Shown here one piece after another: positions 9,833 through 20,609 of a stretch of DNA of 64,000 bases (positions are counted from its first letter, which is position 1; every line of letters begins with the position of its first letter). The stretch comes from Nostocoides jenkinsii Ben 74 (lineage in GTDB: Bacteria > Actinomycetota > Actinomycetes > Actinomycetales > Dermatophilaceae), in NCBI RefSeq assembly GCF_001046875.1, contig NZ_HF571038.1, forward strand, positions 1,713,427 through 1,777,426, given 5' to 3'. Position numbers and translations under genes: made by a program. The notes below the pieces were generated by a model that worked only from the letters and a program-made list of their open reading frames with translations, was not told the DNA's origin and searched no databases.

Positions 9833-10246
9833 TCAGCCGGACGGCATCCGTCCGGAACTGTCACGCAGCGGATGAACCCCGACCATCTCGTCCCGCGACA
9901 CCCACAGCAGGTCCGGGTCGGCAGTAGCCAGGGGGTACCCAAGCCGTTCAGCCGTCGCGAGCGCCACACAATCGGCGAGGCTCACCGAGCTCGTCTTGCT
10001 GCCGTAGTGCGCCGACCGCACCAGGGCCGCGCGGGTGGCGATTGCGGCGTCGACGTCGATGATGTCCAGCCCTGCGTCCCGCATCAAGGCCAGATCGCCG
10101 AGCACCTCATCTTCTGGGAAGCCGAAGACGCGGATGAGCAGGTCGATCACCTCTGCCAGGTTGGCGTTGGAGATGGCAGTGGCTCCGCGCAACAGTTCCT
10201 CGACCTGATCAGCGCAGGGCTCGCCGCGCGAGGTTGCCGCGGCCAT
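9833..10246 (-). CDS. PIN-domain protein lacking the first catalytic strand (probable decayed VapC-like toxin)
   Basis: 137 residues resembling VapC-type PIN ribonucleases: a NLAEVIDLLIRVFG helix, then SLADCVALATAERLG and PLATADPDLL, which carry conserved acidic residues. The N-terminus starts with MAAATSRGEP, where family members normally have a hydrophobic strand with the first catalytic Asp before RGEP; that strand is absent. The codon two before the ATG is an in-frame TGA, so no longer frame exists. No antitoxin gene adjoins it. It may be an inactive orphan or a regulatory remnant. A perfect inverted repeat lies just upstream. Confidence 0.65.
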   Translation of the reverse strand: MAAATSRGEPCADQVEELLRGATAISNANLAEVIDLLIRVFGFPEDEVLGDLALMRDAGLDIIDVDAAIATRAALVRSAHYGSKTSSVSLADCVALATAERLGYPLATADPDLLWVSRDEMVGVHPLRDSSGRMPSG

Positions 10247-10250
10247 ACCT

Positions 10251-10280
10251 CATTGTATGCCCGTAAGCCTTCATACAATG
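10251..10280. promoter_or_regulatory. Perfect 9-bp inverted repeat, candidate bidirectional promoter/operator
   Basis: CATTGTATG at 10251-10259 pairs with CATACAATG at 10272-10280 across 12 bases. Each arm contains TACAAT, a good -10 box, facing outward: one ends 6 bases before the PIN-gene ATG (which would allow leaderless transcription), the other faces the DUF3105 gene at 10369. This may be an operator left from a toxin-antitoxin module. Function is inferred from symmetry and position. Confidence 0.55.
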
Positions 10281-10368
10281 GACTTCTGCCCCGCGCTCCC
10301 AGCGAACGGTCAGACTTCTCGCCTAGCGTGCGACCCTGACTTTTCCCTCACCACTGACAGGCAGGCCC

Positions 10369-10998
10369 GTGGCGAAGAAGAACCAGCAGGACGCGCGGAC
10401 GGCGCGACAGGCCCAACTTGAGGCGGCGCGCGCGCAGCAAGCGAAGGCAGACCGGCGCACGAAGCTGACGATCATCGCCGCGGGCGCGACCGCCGTGGCC
10501 GTGATCGGCGGGCTCGTGGGGTGGGCGATCCTGCACCAGGAATCCAACAAACCGCAGATGGGGGCAGTCCTCAGCTTCGACTACCCCGCCGGCAAGCACA
10601 CCAATACCCCGGTGAAGTATGCCGAGACCCCACCCGCCGGCGGCGAACACTCCCCCACCTGGCTCAACTGTGGGATCTATGACAAGCCAGTCCCCAACGA
10701 GAACGCCGTGCACGCGCTGGAGCACGGCGCGGTGTGGGTGACGTACGACCCGAAGCTGCCCACCGCGGACGTGGAGAAGCTCCGCAAGGAGGTGCCGAAC
10801 ACGTTCATGGTGGTATCGCCATACGACGGTCTCCCCTCCCCGGTCGTGGCCTCGGCCTGGGGCAAGCAAATCCACCTGACTGGGGTAGGAGACACACGCC
10901 TGGCTGAGTTCATCAAGAGCTACCGCCTCGGCCCCGGGACCCCCGAGCTCGGCGCCGCCTGCACGGGCGGGATGGACGCCGACGGGAAAGTCGCATGA
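10369..10998 (+). CDS. DUF3105 domain-containing membrane-anchored protein
   Basis: 209 residues: a short basic cytoplasmic N-terminus (KKNQQDARTARQAQLEAA), one transmembrane helix near 38-62 (LTIIAAGATAVAVIGGLVGWAIL), then an extracytoplasmic DUF3105 domain. Its hallmark run is ETPPAGGEHSPTWLNCG, followed by NAVHALEHGAVWVTYDP. The biochemical role is unknown. It begins at GTG 10369. Its stop overlaps the DUF305 start (ATGA), a pairing frequent in actinobacteria that implies a shared, possibly metal-related, envelope function (inference). Confidence 0.88.
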   Translation: MAKKNQQDARTARQAQLEAARAQQAKADRRTKLTIIAAGATAVAVIGGLVGWAILHQESNKPQMGAVLSFDYPAGKHTNTPVKYAETPPAGGEHSPTWLNCGIYDKPVPNENAVHALEHGAVWVTYDPKLPTADVEKLRKEVPNTFMVVSPYDGLPSPVVASAWGKQIHLTGVGDTRLAEFIKSYRLGPGTPELGAACTGGMDADGKVA

Positions 10999-11624
10999 CC
11001 GAATCCGCCTCTCGCCGTTCGATTCTCGCGGCGATCGTGGGCGTCGTGGCGCTGCTGCTCGGGGCGGCGAGCGGCTATGCGCTCGGGCATCGCTCCGGCA
11101 CCCCCGACACCCACAGCGCCGAGGCCGGGTTCGCGCGAGACATGCAGGACCACCATGCGCAGGCGGTCGAACTCTCGTTCCTGATCCGGGACCGTAGCGA
11201 CGACGAAGACATCCGCCGGATCGCCTTTGACATCATCACCAGCCAGCAGCAGCAGATCGGCCAGATGAATGCCTGGCTCACGCTGTGGGGACTCCCGCAG
11301 ACCGGCGACGATCCGCCGATGGCGTGGATGAGCGGCGGCGGCCACGCGGGTCACGGCAGCACCGCGACCACCCCCGACACCCCCATGATGGGTATGGCGA
11401 GCCCCGCCGACATGGCCCGCCTCACCGAGGAGACGGGCGTCCCGGCGGAGCGCACATATCTGACGCTGATGATCGCCCACCACAAGGGTGGAGTCGAGAT
11501 GGCGAAGGCCGTGCTGGCCCGGACGAAGCGTCCCGAAGTCCGCGCCCTGGCACAGTCGATGGTGAATGCGCAGTCCGCGGAGATCGAGGCGCTGAACGAC
11601 CTCTTGGCCAAGCGGCCCGCCTAG
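10995..11624 (+). CDS. DUF305 domain-containing exported/membrane-anchored protein
   Basis: 209 residues with an N-terminal anchor (about 10-33, ILAAIVGVVALLLGAASGYAL) followed by a DUF305 domain. The domain shows the duplicated helical pattern FARDMQDHHAQAVELS and later LTLMIAHHKGGVEMAKAVL, each with closely spaced His and acidic residues resembling a ferritin-like metal site. A Met/His-rich stretch (PMAWMSGGGHAGHG) lies between, which could bind copper. It is translationally coupled to DUF3105. Copper or other metal handling is inference. Confidence 0.88.
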   Translation: MTESASRRSILAAIVGVVALLLGAASGYALGHRSGTPDTHSAEAGFARDMQDHHAQAVELSFLIRDRSDDEDIRRIAFDIITSQQQQIGQMNAWLTLWGLPQTGDDPPMAWMSGGGHAGHGSTATTPDTPMMGMASPADMARLTEETGVPAERTYLTLMIAHHKGGVEMAKAVLARTKRPEVRALAQSMVNAQSAEIEALNDLLAKRPA

Positions 11625-11669
11625 CGCGTCGCCGCGTCGTTGCCCGCGCCGCCGCGGCAACTCAGCACA

Positions 11670-11717
11670 AGTTAGTCAACTGCGGACAACTTGCAAGGTG
11701 TCCACAGTTGACTAACT
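11670..11717. terminator. Long hairpin between convergent DUF305 and asd genes
   Basis: Bases 11670-11688 pair with 11699-11717 over 19 positions with one mismatch (G-U tolerant), enclosing a 10-base loop. It lies between two convergent gene ends and so can terminate both transcripts. There is no clear U-tract on either side. The arms read AGTTAGTCAACTG and its complement. Confidence 0.6.
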
Positions 11718-11748
11718 GCTGCTAGCAGAAGTTCGGAAGGGCCAAAAC

Positions 11749-12825
<1,077 letters not shown>

Positions 12826-12855
12826 TCACCAGCCGGCGGGTCGGCCGCGGACACG

Positions 12856-12895
12856 GTCAGACGTTTCGGCACCCTAGGGTGACGGAACGTCTGAC
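12856..12895. terminator. Imperfect inverted repeat upstream of asd
   Basis: Bases 12856-12873 (GTCAGACGTTTCGGCACC) pair with 12878-12895 with two mismatches around a CTAG centre. Next to it ACCTACCC-AC-GGGTAGGT is a second perfect repeat. It lies between the end of the GDYXXLXY gene and the asd start on the same strand, so it may terminate the upstream unit or regulate asd. Confidence 0.45.
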
Positions 12896-12910
12896 CTACC
12901 CACGGGTAGG

Positions 12911-13435
12911 TCACCGAGCGGCGATGCTCACCAGGGCCGCATTACCGCGGCCGTCGACCTTGACGGTCGCGACGGCCTTCCGCTCCCGCAGCGACGCATC
13001 CAGCGAACTCGCCTTCCCCTGCGGCAGGAACCAACTCTCGATGCCGCAGCGCAGCCGCCAACTGGAGTCGTCGCAGGCGAGATACAGCCCGTCCGGGCGC
13101 GTGCGTTCGATGCTCTTCCCCACCCACACGTCCCCCTCCTTCACCAGCGGGACGTATGCCGCGCCGCGCTCCTCCATCCCCGGAGCGTCGGGATTCGGGT
13201 CGGCGGGGTTCATCCCGTTTGGCTGCTGAACCAGCCCCGGGTAGCCGAGGTCGACATAGGCGCCCCGGAACGGATCGATCGGATCGACAACGCCGACCTC
13301 AAGCCGGATCTCCTGTCCGCTGACACGCGCCGAGAGTTGCGGCGCCACAGCGGCCCCCACCAGCACCGCCTGGAGCGCCACCACCGCGCCGATCATCGGC
13401 AGGCTTCGGATTCGAATGCTGCGTATGCCGCTCAT
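12911..13435 (-). CDS. GDYXXLXY domain-containing membrane-anchored protein
   Basis: 174 residues with one N-terminal hydrophobic helix (about 12-32) and an extracytoplasmic region carrying the GDYXXLXY signature, here in the variant RGAYVDLGY near residues 57-65. Such proteins normally lie beside DUF2157 membrane proteins, as here. Its start overlaps the DUF2157 stop by 4 bases. Function is unknown. Two Cys residues (ACDD and RLRCG) could form a disulfide outside the membrane. Confidence 0.8.
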   Translation of the reverse strand: MSGIRSIRIRSLPMIGAVVALQAVLVGAAVAPQLSARVSGQEIRLEVGVVDPIDPFRGAYVDLGYPGLVQQPNGMNPADPNPDAPGMEERGAAYVPLVKEGDVWVGKSIERTRPDGLYLACDDSSWRLRCGIESWFLPQGKASSLDASLRERKAVATVKVDGRGNAALVSIAAR

Positions 13436-14652
13436 GCCGTCGCTCCGATCGGGCCGTGGTCATCTTTGGCGAGTTGCCGTCTGGTGCGCTCGGCCAGCAC
13501 GCCGGAGGCCAGCATGATCAATCCGACAACCAGGAAAAGCGTTGCGCCGGAGATGATTGGCGCGAAGACGGCCCAGGCCTGCACCGTTGTAAAGATCACC
13601 ACGGCCGCCATGGCCAGCGCGGTCAACGACGGCGCATCCCGGCGCTCGCCGATCAGCGCCACGCCGACAACGGCGGCCAGATAGACGACGAGCGACAGGC
13701 CCGTGCGCACCCACATCGCCGCGGATAAGGCTTGCACCCCGTTGGCGGTGTCCATCGAGTCGCCGGGCCACCACAACGCCAGCCCAAGCCCGGCCACCGC
13801 GAGCACGCTCGCCCCCGCGATCTCGAGCCGACCGAGCCGGTCGGCCCGCACCACGGCCGCAGCGGCCGCGACTAGGGCCACGACGATCCCGATCGTCAGC
13901 ACGACCGGCCACTCGCCACGGTCGTCGTAGTTCGGCAGCGAACTGGCGAACAGACCCGCGAAAAGGAGGGCGGCGGCGACGAAGCGCCATACGCCGGCGA
14001 ACGATGCCCACGACGACGGGTGCAGCAACGCCCCCGCCAACGCCAGAACCGCGGCGAACAGCAACGCTGCGATGAAGCCGATGATCCCGTTGGCGGTCTC
14101 CGCGCTCTGCCACACGAACCACACGGTCAGCGCGCCGAGGCCGACGACGAGCGCGGCGTGCGAGCGCACGGCATACGCATAAACCAGGGCGCCGACCGCC
14201 CAAGCGAGCACGAGCTTGGGCTCGTAAGCGGGCACCTGCAGACTCTGCGCCGCCTGGAAGACGACCGCCCCGAAGGCTCCAGCGGTCAGGAGACGCCCGG
14301 CTCCCGCCACTGCCCCGTCGAGGCGTTCGCTGCCGAACATCAGGGCGAGCCAGATGAGCACGACGATGGCGAAGCGCACCAGCGGCGAGACGAGGTCAAG
14401 ATTGCTGGCCACCAACCAGATCAGGCCGACGACCACCAGCGACCCACCCAGGCCGAGGGCGAGTTGGGCGAAGCCGAAGCGGTGCTGCTCGACATACCGA
14501 CCGCGGATCGCCGTCGCGGTCGGGCCGTCGATCAGCCCGTCCCGCTCCCAGCGGTGCACTTCCTCACGCAGAAATCCCCACTGCGCCGGGGAGATCGGCG
14601 TTGCCGGGTTGGGCGTTCGGGGTCTCGGACCGGAGCCAGGGTCATCGCTCAT
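13432..14652 (-). CDS. DUF2157 domain-containing polytopic membrane protein
   Basis: About 406 residues. The first 65 form the soluble DUF2157 segment (LREEVHRWERDGLID, TATAIRGRY), followed by roughly 10 to 12 hydrophobic helices. Tandem DUF2157 and GDYXXLXY genes form a conserved pair of unknown role in many bacteria. ATG 14652 (MSDDPGS) is used; ATG 14661 in the same frame is equally possible, and neither has a clear ribosome site. The 4-base overlap with the next gene indicates coupling. Confidence 0.83.
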   Translation of the reverse strand: MSDDPGSGPRPRTPNPATPISPAQWGFLREEVHRWERDGLIDGPTATAIRGRYVEQHRFGFAQLALGLGGSLVVVGLIWLVASNLDLVSPLVRFAIVVLIWLALMFGSERLDGAVAGAGRLLTAGAFGAVVFQAAQSLQVPAYEPKLVLAWAVGALVYAYAVRSHAALVVGLGALTVWFVWQSAETANGIIGFIAALLFAAVLALAGALLHPSSWASFAGVWRFVAAALLFAGLFASSLPNYDDRGEWPVVLTIGIVVALVAAAAAVVRADRLGRLEIAGASVLAVAGLGLALWWPGDSMDTANGVQALSAAMWVRTGLSLVVYLAAVVGVALIGERRDAPSLTALAMAAVVIFTTVQAWAVFAPIISGATLFLVVGLIMLASGVLAERTRRQLAKDDHGPIGATA

Positions 14653-14737
14653 GGCGGTCATTCAACCGGCTCGCGCGCGAAACGGCATGAGTACCCGTAC
14701 TCGACGCGCCGGGGCCCGTCCCGCCCAATCGAGACGC

Positions 14738-14782
14738 CCAGACTCAGAACGTCCAGACTCAGAACGCCCAGGCTCAGAACCC
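14738..14782. repeat. 15-nt tandem repeat (x3) spanning the era stop codon
   Basis: Units at 14738-14752, 14753-14767 and 14768-14782 follow CCAGACTCAGAACGY with minor changes. On the minus strand each unit contains TTCTGA, so the stop codon of era and its last Phe are repeated three times in frame. It looks like slippage at the 3' end of the gene. Confidence 0.85.
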
Positions 14783-15766
14783 CAGCCGCTGCAACTGCTT
14801 CGGATCGCGCTGCCAGTCCTTGGCGACCTTGACGCGCAGGTCGAGGTAGATCCGCTGGCCCAGCAGCGCCTCGATCCCCGCGCGCGCGGCGGTGCCGACC
14901 TCGCGCAGCCGCGACCCGCCCCGGCCGATGATGATGGCCTTCTGGCTGTCGCGTTCGACGAAGACGTTGACGCGCACGTCCAGCATCGGCTTGCCCGTGG
15001 ACTCGCGCGGTACGACCTCCTCCACGACCACCGCCAACGAGTGCGGCAGCTCATCGCGCACGCCGTCGAGGGCGGCCTCGCGCACCAGCTCCGCGATCCG
15101 GGTGTCCGTGTCCTCGTCGGTCAGCACGTCCTCGGGATAGAGGGGACCAGGCGACGGGGGTAGGTAGCCGCTGAGTACGCGCAGCACGTCGTCGACTTGG
15201 TCACCCTTCGTCGCCGAGCACGGCACGATGGCCGCCCAGTCGCCAAGGCGATCAATGGCGATCAGGTGCTCGGCGAGCCGTACCTTGTCGACGCGATCGG
15301 TCTTGGTGGCCAGCGCGACGACCGGGGTGCGCTTGGCCTTCATCAGCTCGGTCAGCTCGCCCGCGATGAACGAGTCGCCGGGGCCGATGCGCTGATCGCT
15401 CGGCAGACAGAACCCGACCACGTCCACGTCCAGCAGGGTCGCCCGAACCAGGTCGTTCAGCCTCTCCCCCAACAGGGTTCGCGGCTTGTGCAGCCCAGGG
15501 GTGTCGACCAGGATCAACTGGCTCTCGGGGCGCGTGACAATGCCTCGGATCGTATGCCGCGTGGTCTGCGGCTTCGCCGAGGTGATCGCGACCTTCTCCC
15601 CCACCAGGGCGTTGGTCAGCGTGGACTTGCCCGCGTTGGGCCGGCCCACCAGGCACGCGAACCCGGCCCGGTAGCCGGTGCTCCCGCCATCGCCGGCTCG
15701 AGCTTCACTGCGCGCGCCGTCACTGCGCGCGCCGTCACTGCCCCGGCTCGGCTCCCGCTTGCTCAT
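14774..15766 (-). CDS. era: GTPase Era
   Basis: 330-residue GTPase that binds 16S rRNA and helps 30S maturation. G1 is GRPNAGKST near 42-50, G3 DTPG, and G4 appears as ATKTD, an accepted variation of NKxD. The C-terminal KH domain shows IIIGRGGSRLREVG. The first 30 residues are an unusual low-complexity lead (GARSDGARSEARAG) encoded by a 15-nt direct repeat at 15706-15735. It overlaps the CorC-like gene by 4 bases (ATGA) and follows ybeY, the typical ribosome-maturation neighbourhood. Confidence 0.96.
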   Translation of the reverse strand: MSKREPSRGSDGARSDGARSEARAGDGGSTGYRAGFACLVGRPNAGKSTLTNALVGEKVAITSAKPQTTRHTIRGIVTRPESQLILVDTPGLHKPRTLLGERLNDLVRATLLDVDVVGFCLPSDQRIGPGDSFIAGELTELMKAKRTPVVALATKTDRVDKVRLAEHLIAIDRLGDWAAIVPCSATKGDQVDDVLRVLSGYLPPSPGPLYPEDVLTDEDTDTRIAELVREAALDGVRDELPHSLAVVVEEVVPRESTGKPMLDVRVNVFVERDSQKAIIIGRGGSRLREVGTAARAGIEALLGQRIYLDLRVKVAKDWQRDPKQLQRLGF

Positions 15767-17109
15767 CGGCTCTCCTCCAATGCCTTGCTGTGGTTGCCTC
15801 GCTCGTGCCGACTGGCGTCGGGCAGGAGTTCACCGTCCGGGCCGGTGACCGACGGCAGCCGCTCGACCAGGACGGAGGCCACCCGGTGTCGGCGACCAGC
15901 CATGCGTTCGGCGGTCACGGCATACGGTCCGATCTCGCAACGCGACCCCAGGATCGGCACGCGCCCGATCGCCTTGGCGAGCAGGCCGCCGACGGTGTCG
16001 ACCTCGTGCTCGTCGTCGAGGTCGAGGTCGAACTCCTCGGCGAAGTCGTGGATCGACATCACTGCGGGGACCCGGAAGCGGTCGTCGCCGAGGTCCTCGA
16101 CGCCGGGGGCTTCGCGGTCATACTCATCATCGATCTCGCCGACGATCTCTTCCAGGATGTCTTCGATCGTCACGACGCCGGCGGTCCCGCCGTATTCGTC
16201 GACGACGACGGCGATGTGCACAGAGTCGCGCTGCATCTCGCGCAGCAGGTCATCGACCATCTTGGACTCGGGGACGAACGGCATCGGGCGCATGATCGTC
16301 GCCACCGCGACGGTGCGCAGATCCAGCGCCTCGGCGGTCATCAGGCGCACGACATCCTTCAAATAGATGACGCCGACGACGTCGTCGGGACCGTCCTCGA
16401 TGACCGGCAGCCGCGAAAAGCCCGAGCGGTTGAACAGCGCCATGGCCTGGCGCGCGTTCTTGGTGACTTCCAGGCAGACCATGTCGGTGCGCGGGACCAT
16501 GACCTCACGGGCGATGGTGTCGCCGAGTTCGAAGACGGAGTGCAGCATCTCGCGCTCCTCGTCCTCGATCAGCGCGCTCTCGCCGGCGATGTCGACCAGG
16601 TCCCGGAGTTCGGACTCGCTCTGGAACGGCCCATCCCGGAAACCGCGCCCCGGCGTCACCGCATTGGCCATCGCCACCAACAACCGGGACAACGGGCCGA
16701 GCAGACGCCGACACCAGACCAGCACCGGAGCCCCGGCGAGGGCGACGGCATCGGAGTGTTGCCGCCCGAGCGTGCGCGGCGACACGCCGACCACCGCGAA
16801 CGACACCGCCGCCAGCACGGCGATCGAGATCAGCAGCGCCGGCCAGAACCCGTCCACCAGGGAGGCGATGGCCAGCGTCGCGCAGACCGCGGCGGCCATC
16901 TCGAAGGTCGTGCGCAAGAACACCGCCACCGAGACGTATGCCGCGCTGTCCCCCAGAATCCGTTGCAGCGCAGCCGATCCCGCGCGCCCTTCGCCGGCGA
17001 GCTCCTCCGCTCGCTTCCGAGAGGTGCGCAGCACCGCCGCCTCGACCAACGCCAACAAGAACGCGAGTTGAACCCCGATCAGGGCGACGATGATCAGGCG
17101 TGTGGCCAT
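15763..17109 (-). CDS. CNNM/CorC-type hemolysin-family membrane transporter protein
   Basis: 448 residues. The N-terminal CNNM/DUF21 domain has about four hydrophobic helices (1-150). A CBS pair follows (about 190-320, including VMVPRTDMVCLE, GFSRLPVIEDGPDDVVGVIYLKD in part, VDEYGGTAGVVTIEDILEEIVGEI in part), then a C-terminal CorC-HlyC domain. The family is linked to magnesium/cobalt efflux. It sits 1 base after ybeY and overlaps era, the standard actinobacterial order. Confidence 0.92.
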   Translation of the reverse strand: MATRLIIVALIGVQLAFLLALVEAAVLRTSRKRAEELAGEGRAGSAALQRILGDSAAYVSVAVFLRTTFEMAAAVCATLAIASLVDGFWPALLISIAVLAAVSFAVVGVSPRTLGRQHSDAVALAGAPVLVWCRRLLGPLSRLLVAMANAVTPGRGFRDGPFQSESELRDLVDIAGESALIEDEEREMLHSVFELGDTIAREVMVPRTDMVCLEVTKNARQAMALFNRSGFSRLPVIEDGPDDVVGVIYLKDVVRLMTAEALDLRTVAVATIMRPMPFVPESKMVDDLLREMQRDSVHIAVVVDEYGGTAGVVTIEDILEEIVGEIDDEYDREAPGVEDLGDDRFRVPAVMSIHDFAEEFDLDLDDEHEVDTVGGLLAKAIGRVPILGSRCEIGPYAVTAERMAGRRHRVASVLVERLPSVTGPDGELLPDASRHERGNHSKALEESR

Positions 17110-17110
17110 A

Positions 17111-17571
17111 TCAGCGGCGGCCGCGCTGGGCGAGGAAGGTCAGCAGCAACTGCCGCTGCAGCTCGAACATCTCCTTCTCGTCCTCGGGCTCGGCGTGGTC
17201 GTAGCCGAGGAGATGCAGGATGCCGTGGGTGGTCAGGAGCAGCATTTCTTCGATTGGGGCGTGCCCGGCCTCGCTCGCCTGCCGCTCAGCAACGCTTGGG
17301 CACAGGACGATATCGCCGAGGACGCCCTCTTCGGGGTCCTCACCCGGACGGCCAGGTCGCAACTCGTCCATCGGGAAGCTCATGACGTCCGTGGGACCCG
17401 GCAGGTCCATCCACTTCTCGTGCAGGACGGCCATCGTGTCCTCGTCGACGAGGCGAATGCACATCTCCGCCTGCGGGTGCACGCGCATCTGCTCCAGCAC
17501 ATAGCGCGCGCATTGCCCCAACTCGCTCTCGGAGACCGGATAACCGACCTCGTTGAGGACCTCGATGCTCA

Positions 17572-17572
<1 letters not shown>
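17111..17572 (-). CDS. ybeY: Endoribonuclease YbeY
   Basis: 153-residue single-strand metallo-endoribonuclease for rRNA maturation and 70S quality control. The zinc signature H-x3-H-x5-H is complete: H116, H120 and H126 in [20 protein letters not shown] near 61-67 and GDIVLCP near 86-92 are also family hallmarks. It overlaps the phoH stop by one base (TGATG) and is followed after one base by the CorC-like gene. Confidence 0.96.
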
Positions 17573-19611
<2,039 letters not shown>

Positions 19612-19634
19612 GGGTCCGGCAAGTCTAGGTTGGC

Positions 19635-19973
19635 TCAGCCCGGCGGCCAACTCAATTGCCGCCCGCCGAGCAGGTGGCAGTGGACGTGGAAAACCGTCTG
19701 GCCGGCGTCTGCGCCGGTGTTGAAGACGAGCCGGTATCCGGAGTCCAGTCCCTCCTGCTCGGCGACCGTCCGGGCGAGGTCGATCACGTCGGCGAGTTCT
19801 TCTGGGTATGCCGCGAGCGCCCCCGCATTCGGCACGTGCCGCTTGGGGACGACGAGCACGTGCGTGGGTGCCTGCGGGTTGATGTCTTTGAAGGCGAGGC
19901 TCAGGTCGGTTTCGGCAACCACGGCTGGCTCGATCTCGCGCGCCACGAACCTGCAGAACAGACAGTCGCTCAT
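19635..19973 (-). CDS. HIT-family nucleotide hydrolase/transferase
   Basis: 112 residues of the histidine-triad superfamily, HINT type, which hydrolyse nucleoside phosphoramidates and related nucleotides. The triad is complete at H96, H98 and H100 in HVHCHLLGG. The N-terminus CLFCRFVAREI has the Cys pair frequent in HINT proteins. It lies 23 bp upstream of phoH on the same strand, its usual place. The start is ATG 19973. Confidence 0.95.
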   Translation of the reverse strand: MSDCLFCRFVAREIEPAVVAETDLSLAFKDINPQAPTHVLVVPKRHVPNAGALAAYPEELADVIDLARTVAEQEGLDSGYRLVFNTGADAGQTVFHVHCHLLGGRQLSWPPG

Positions 19974-20030
19974 GCCGAAAACCTAGCCGGTCAACCGGGC
20001 TCGGGCCCCGCGCGTGAAGAGGTTGTGACA

Positions 20031-20609
20031 ATGGTGGCCGTGGCGCGCATACCCAGGGTGGGGATCCGTCGCTCCGCCGACGCCGCCCTCACGGAGCTGT
20101 ATGCCGCGCAGTGGGCCCCCATGGTGCGCCTCGCCTACCTTCTTGTGCGCGATCAGCAGGTCGCCGAGGATGTGGTGCAGGACGCCCTGATCTCGATCCA
20201 TCGGCGCTGGGACGACCTCGCCGATCAGGATCGCGCGGTCGCCTATCTGCGGCGCAGCGTGGTCAACGGGGCCCGATCCGTGTTGCGGCACCGCAAGGTC
20301 GTGCACGAAAAGCTGGCGGTGCAGGCCGCGCAGGAGGCGACCCGGTTGACGTCGCCGGGCGCCGATGAGGTGGCGCTGGGGACGCTCGGGGATGCGGCGA
20401 TGCTGCGGGCGCTGGACAGTTTGCCTCGTCGGCAGCGCGAGGTGCTGGTGCTGCGCTATTGGCTCGACCTGAGCGAGGCGCAGATCGCCGACACCCTGGA
20501 GATCTCCCCCGGCTCGGTGAAGGCGCACGCCAGTCGGGCCATCTCGGCGCTACGCGCGCAACTGGCGGCCCAAGTACCCGCCCCCGGAGCGAAGGACGAC
20601 CCCCGATGA
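20031..20609 (+). CDS. SigE-family (ECF) RNA polymerase sigma factor
   Basis: 192 residues with sigma region 2 at about 20-90 (ELYAAQWAPMVRLAYLLVRD, EDVVQDALISIHRRW) and region 4 at about 125-175 (LPRRQREVLVLRYWLDLSEAQ in part, ISPGSVKAHASRAISALR). The WDDLADQDRAVAYLRRSVVN stretch is typical of actinobacterial SigE-family factors. ATG 20031 is preceded by GAAGAGG. Its stop overlaps the GerMN gene (ATGA), so the downstream protein may be its regulator. Confidence 0.92.
   Translation: MVAVARIPRVGIRRSADAALTELYAAQWAPMVRLAYLLVRDQQVAEDVVQDALISIHRRWDDLADQDRAVAYLRRSVVNGARSVLRHRKVVHEKLAVQAAQEATRLTSPGADEVALGTLGDAAMLRALDSLPRRQREVLVLRYWLDLSEAQIADTLEISPGSVKAHASRAISALRAQLAAQVPAPGAKDDPR

Noticed and set aside
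14738..14782. CRISPR-like array
   Set aside because: Tandem units have no spacers. None of the tandem repeats in the window has spacer architecture, and no cas gene is present.
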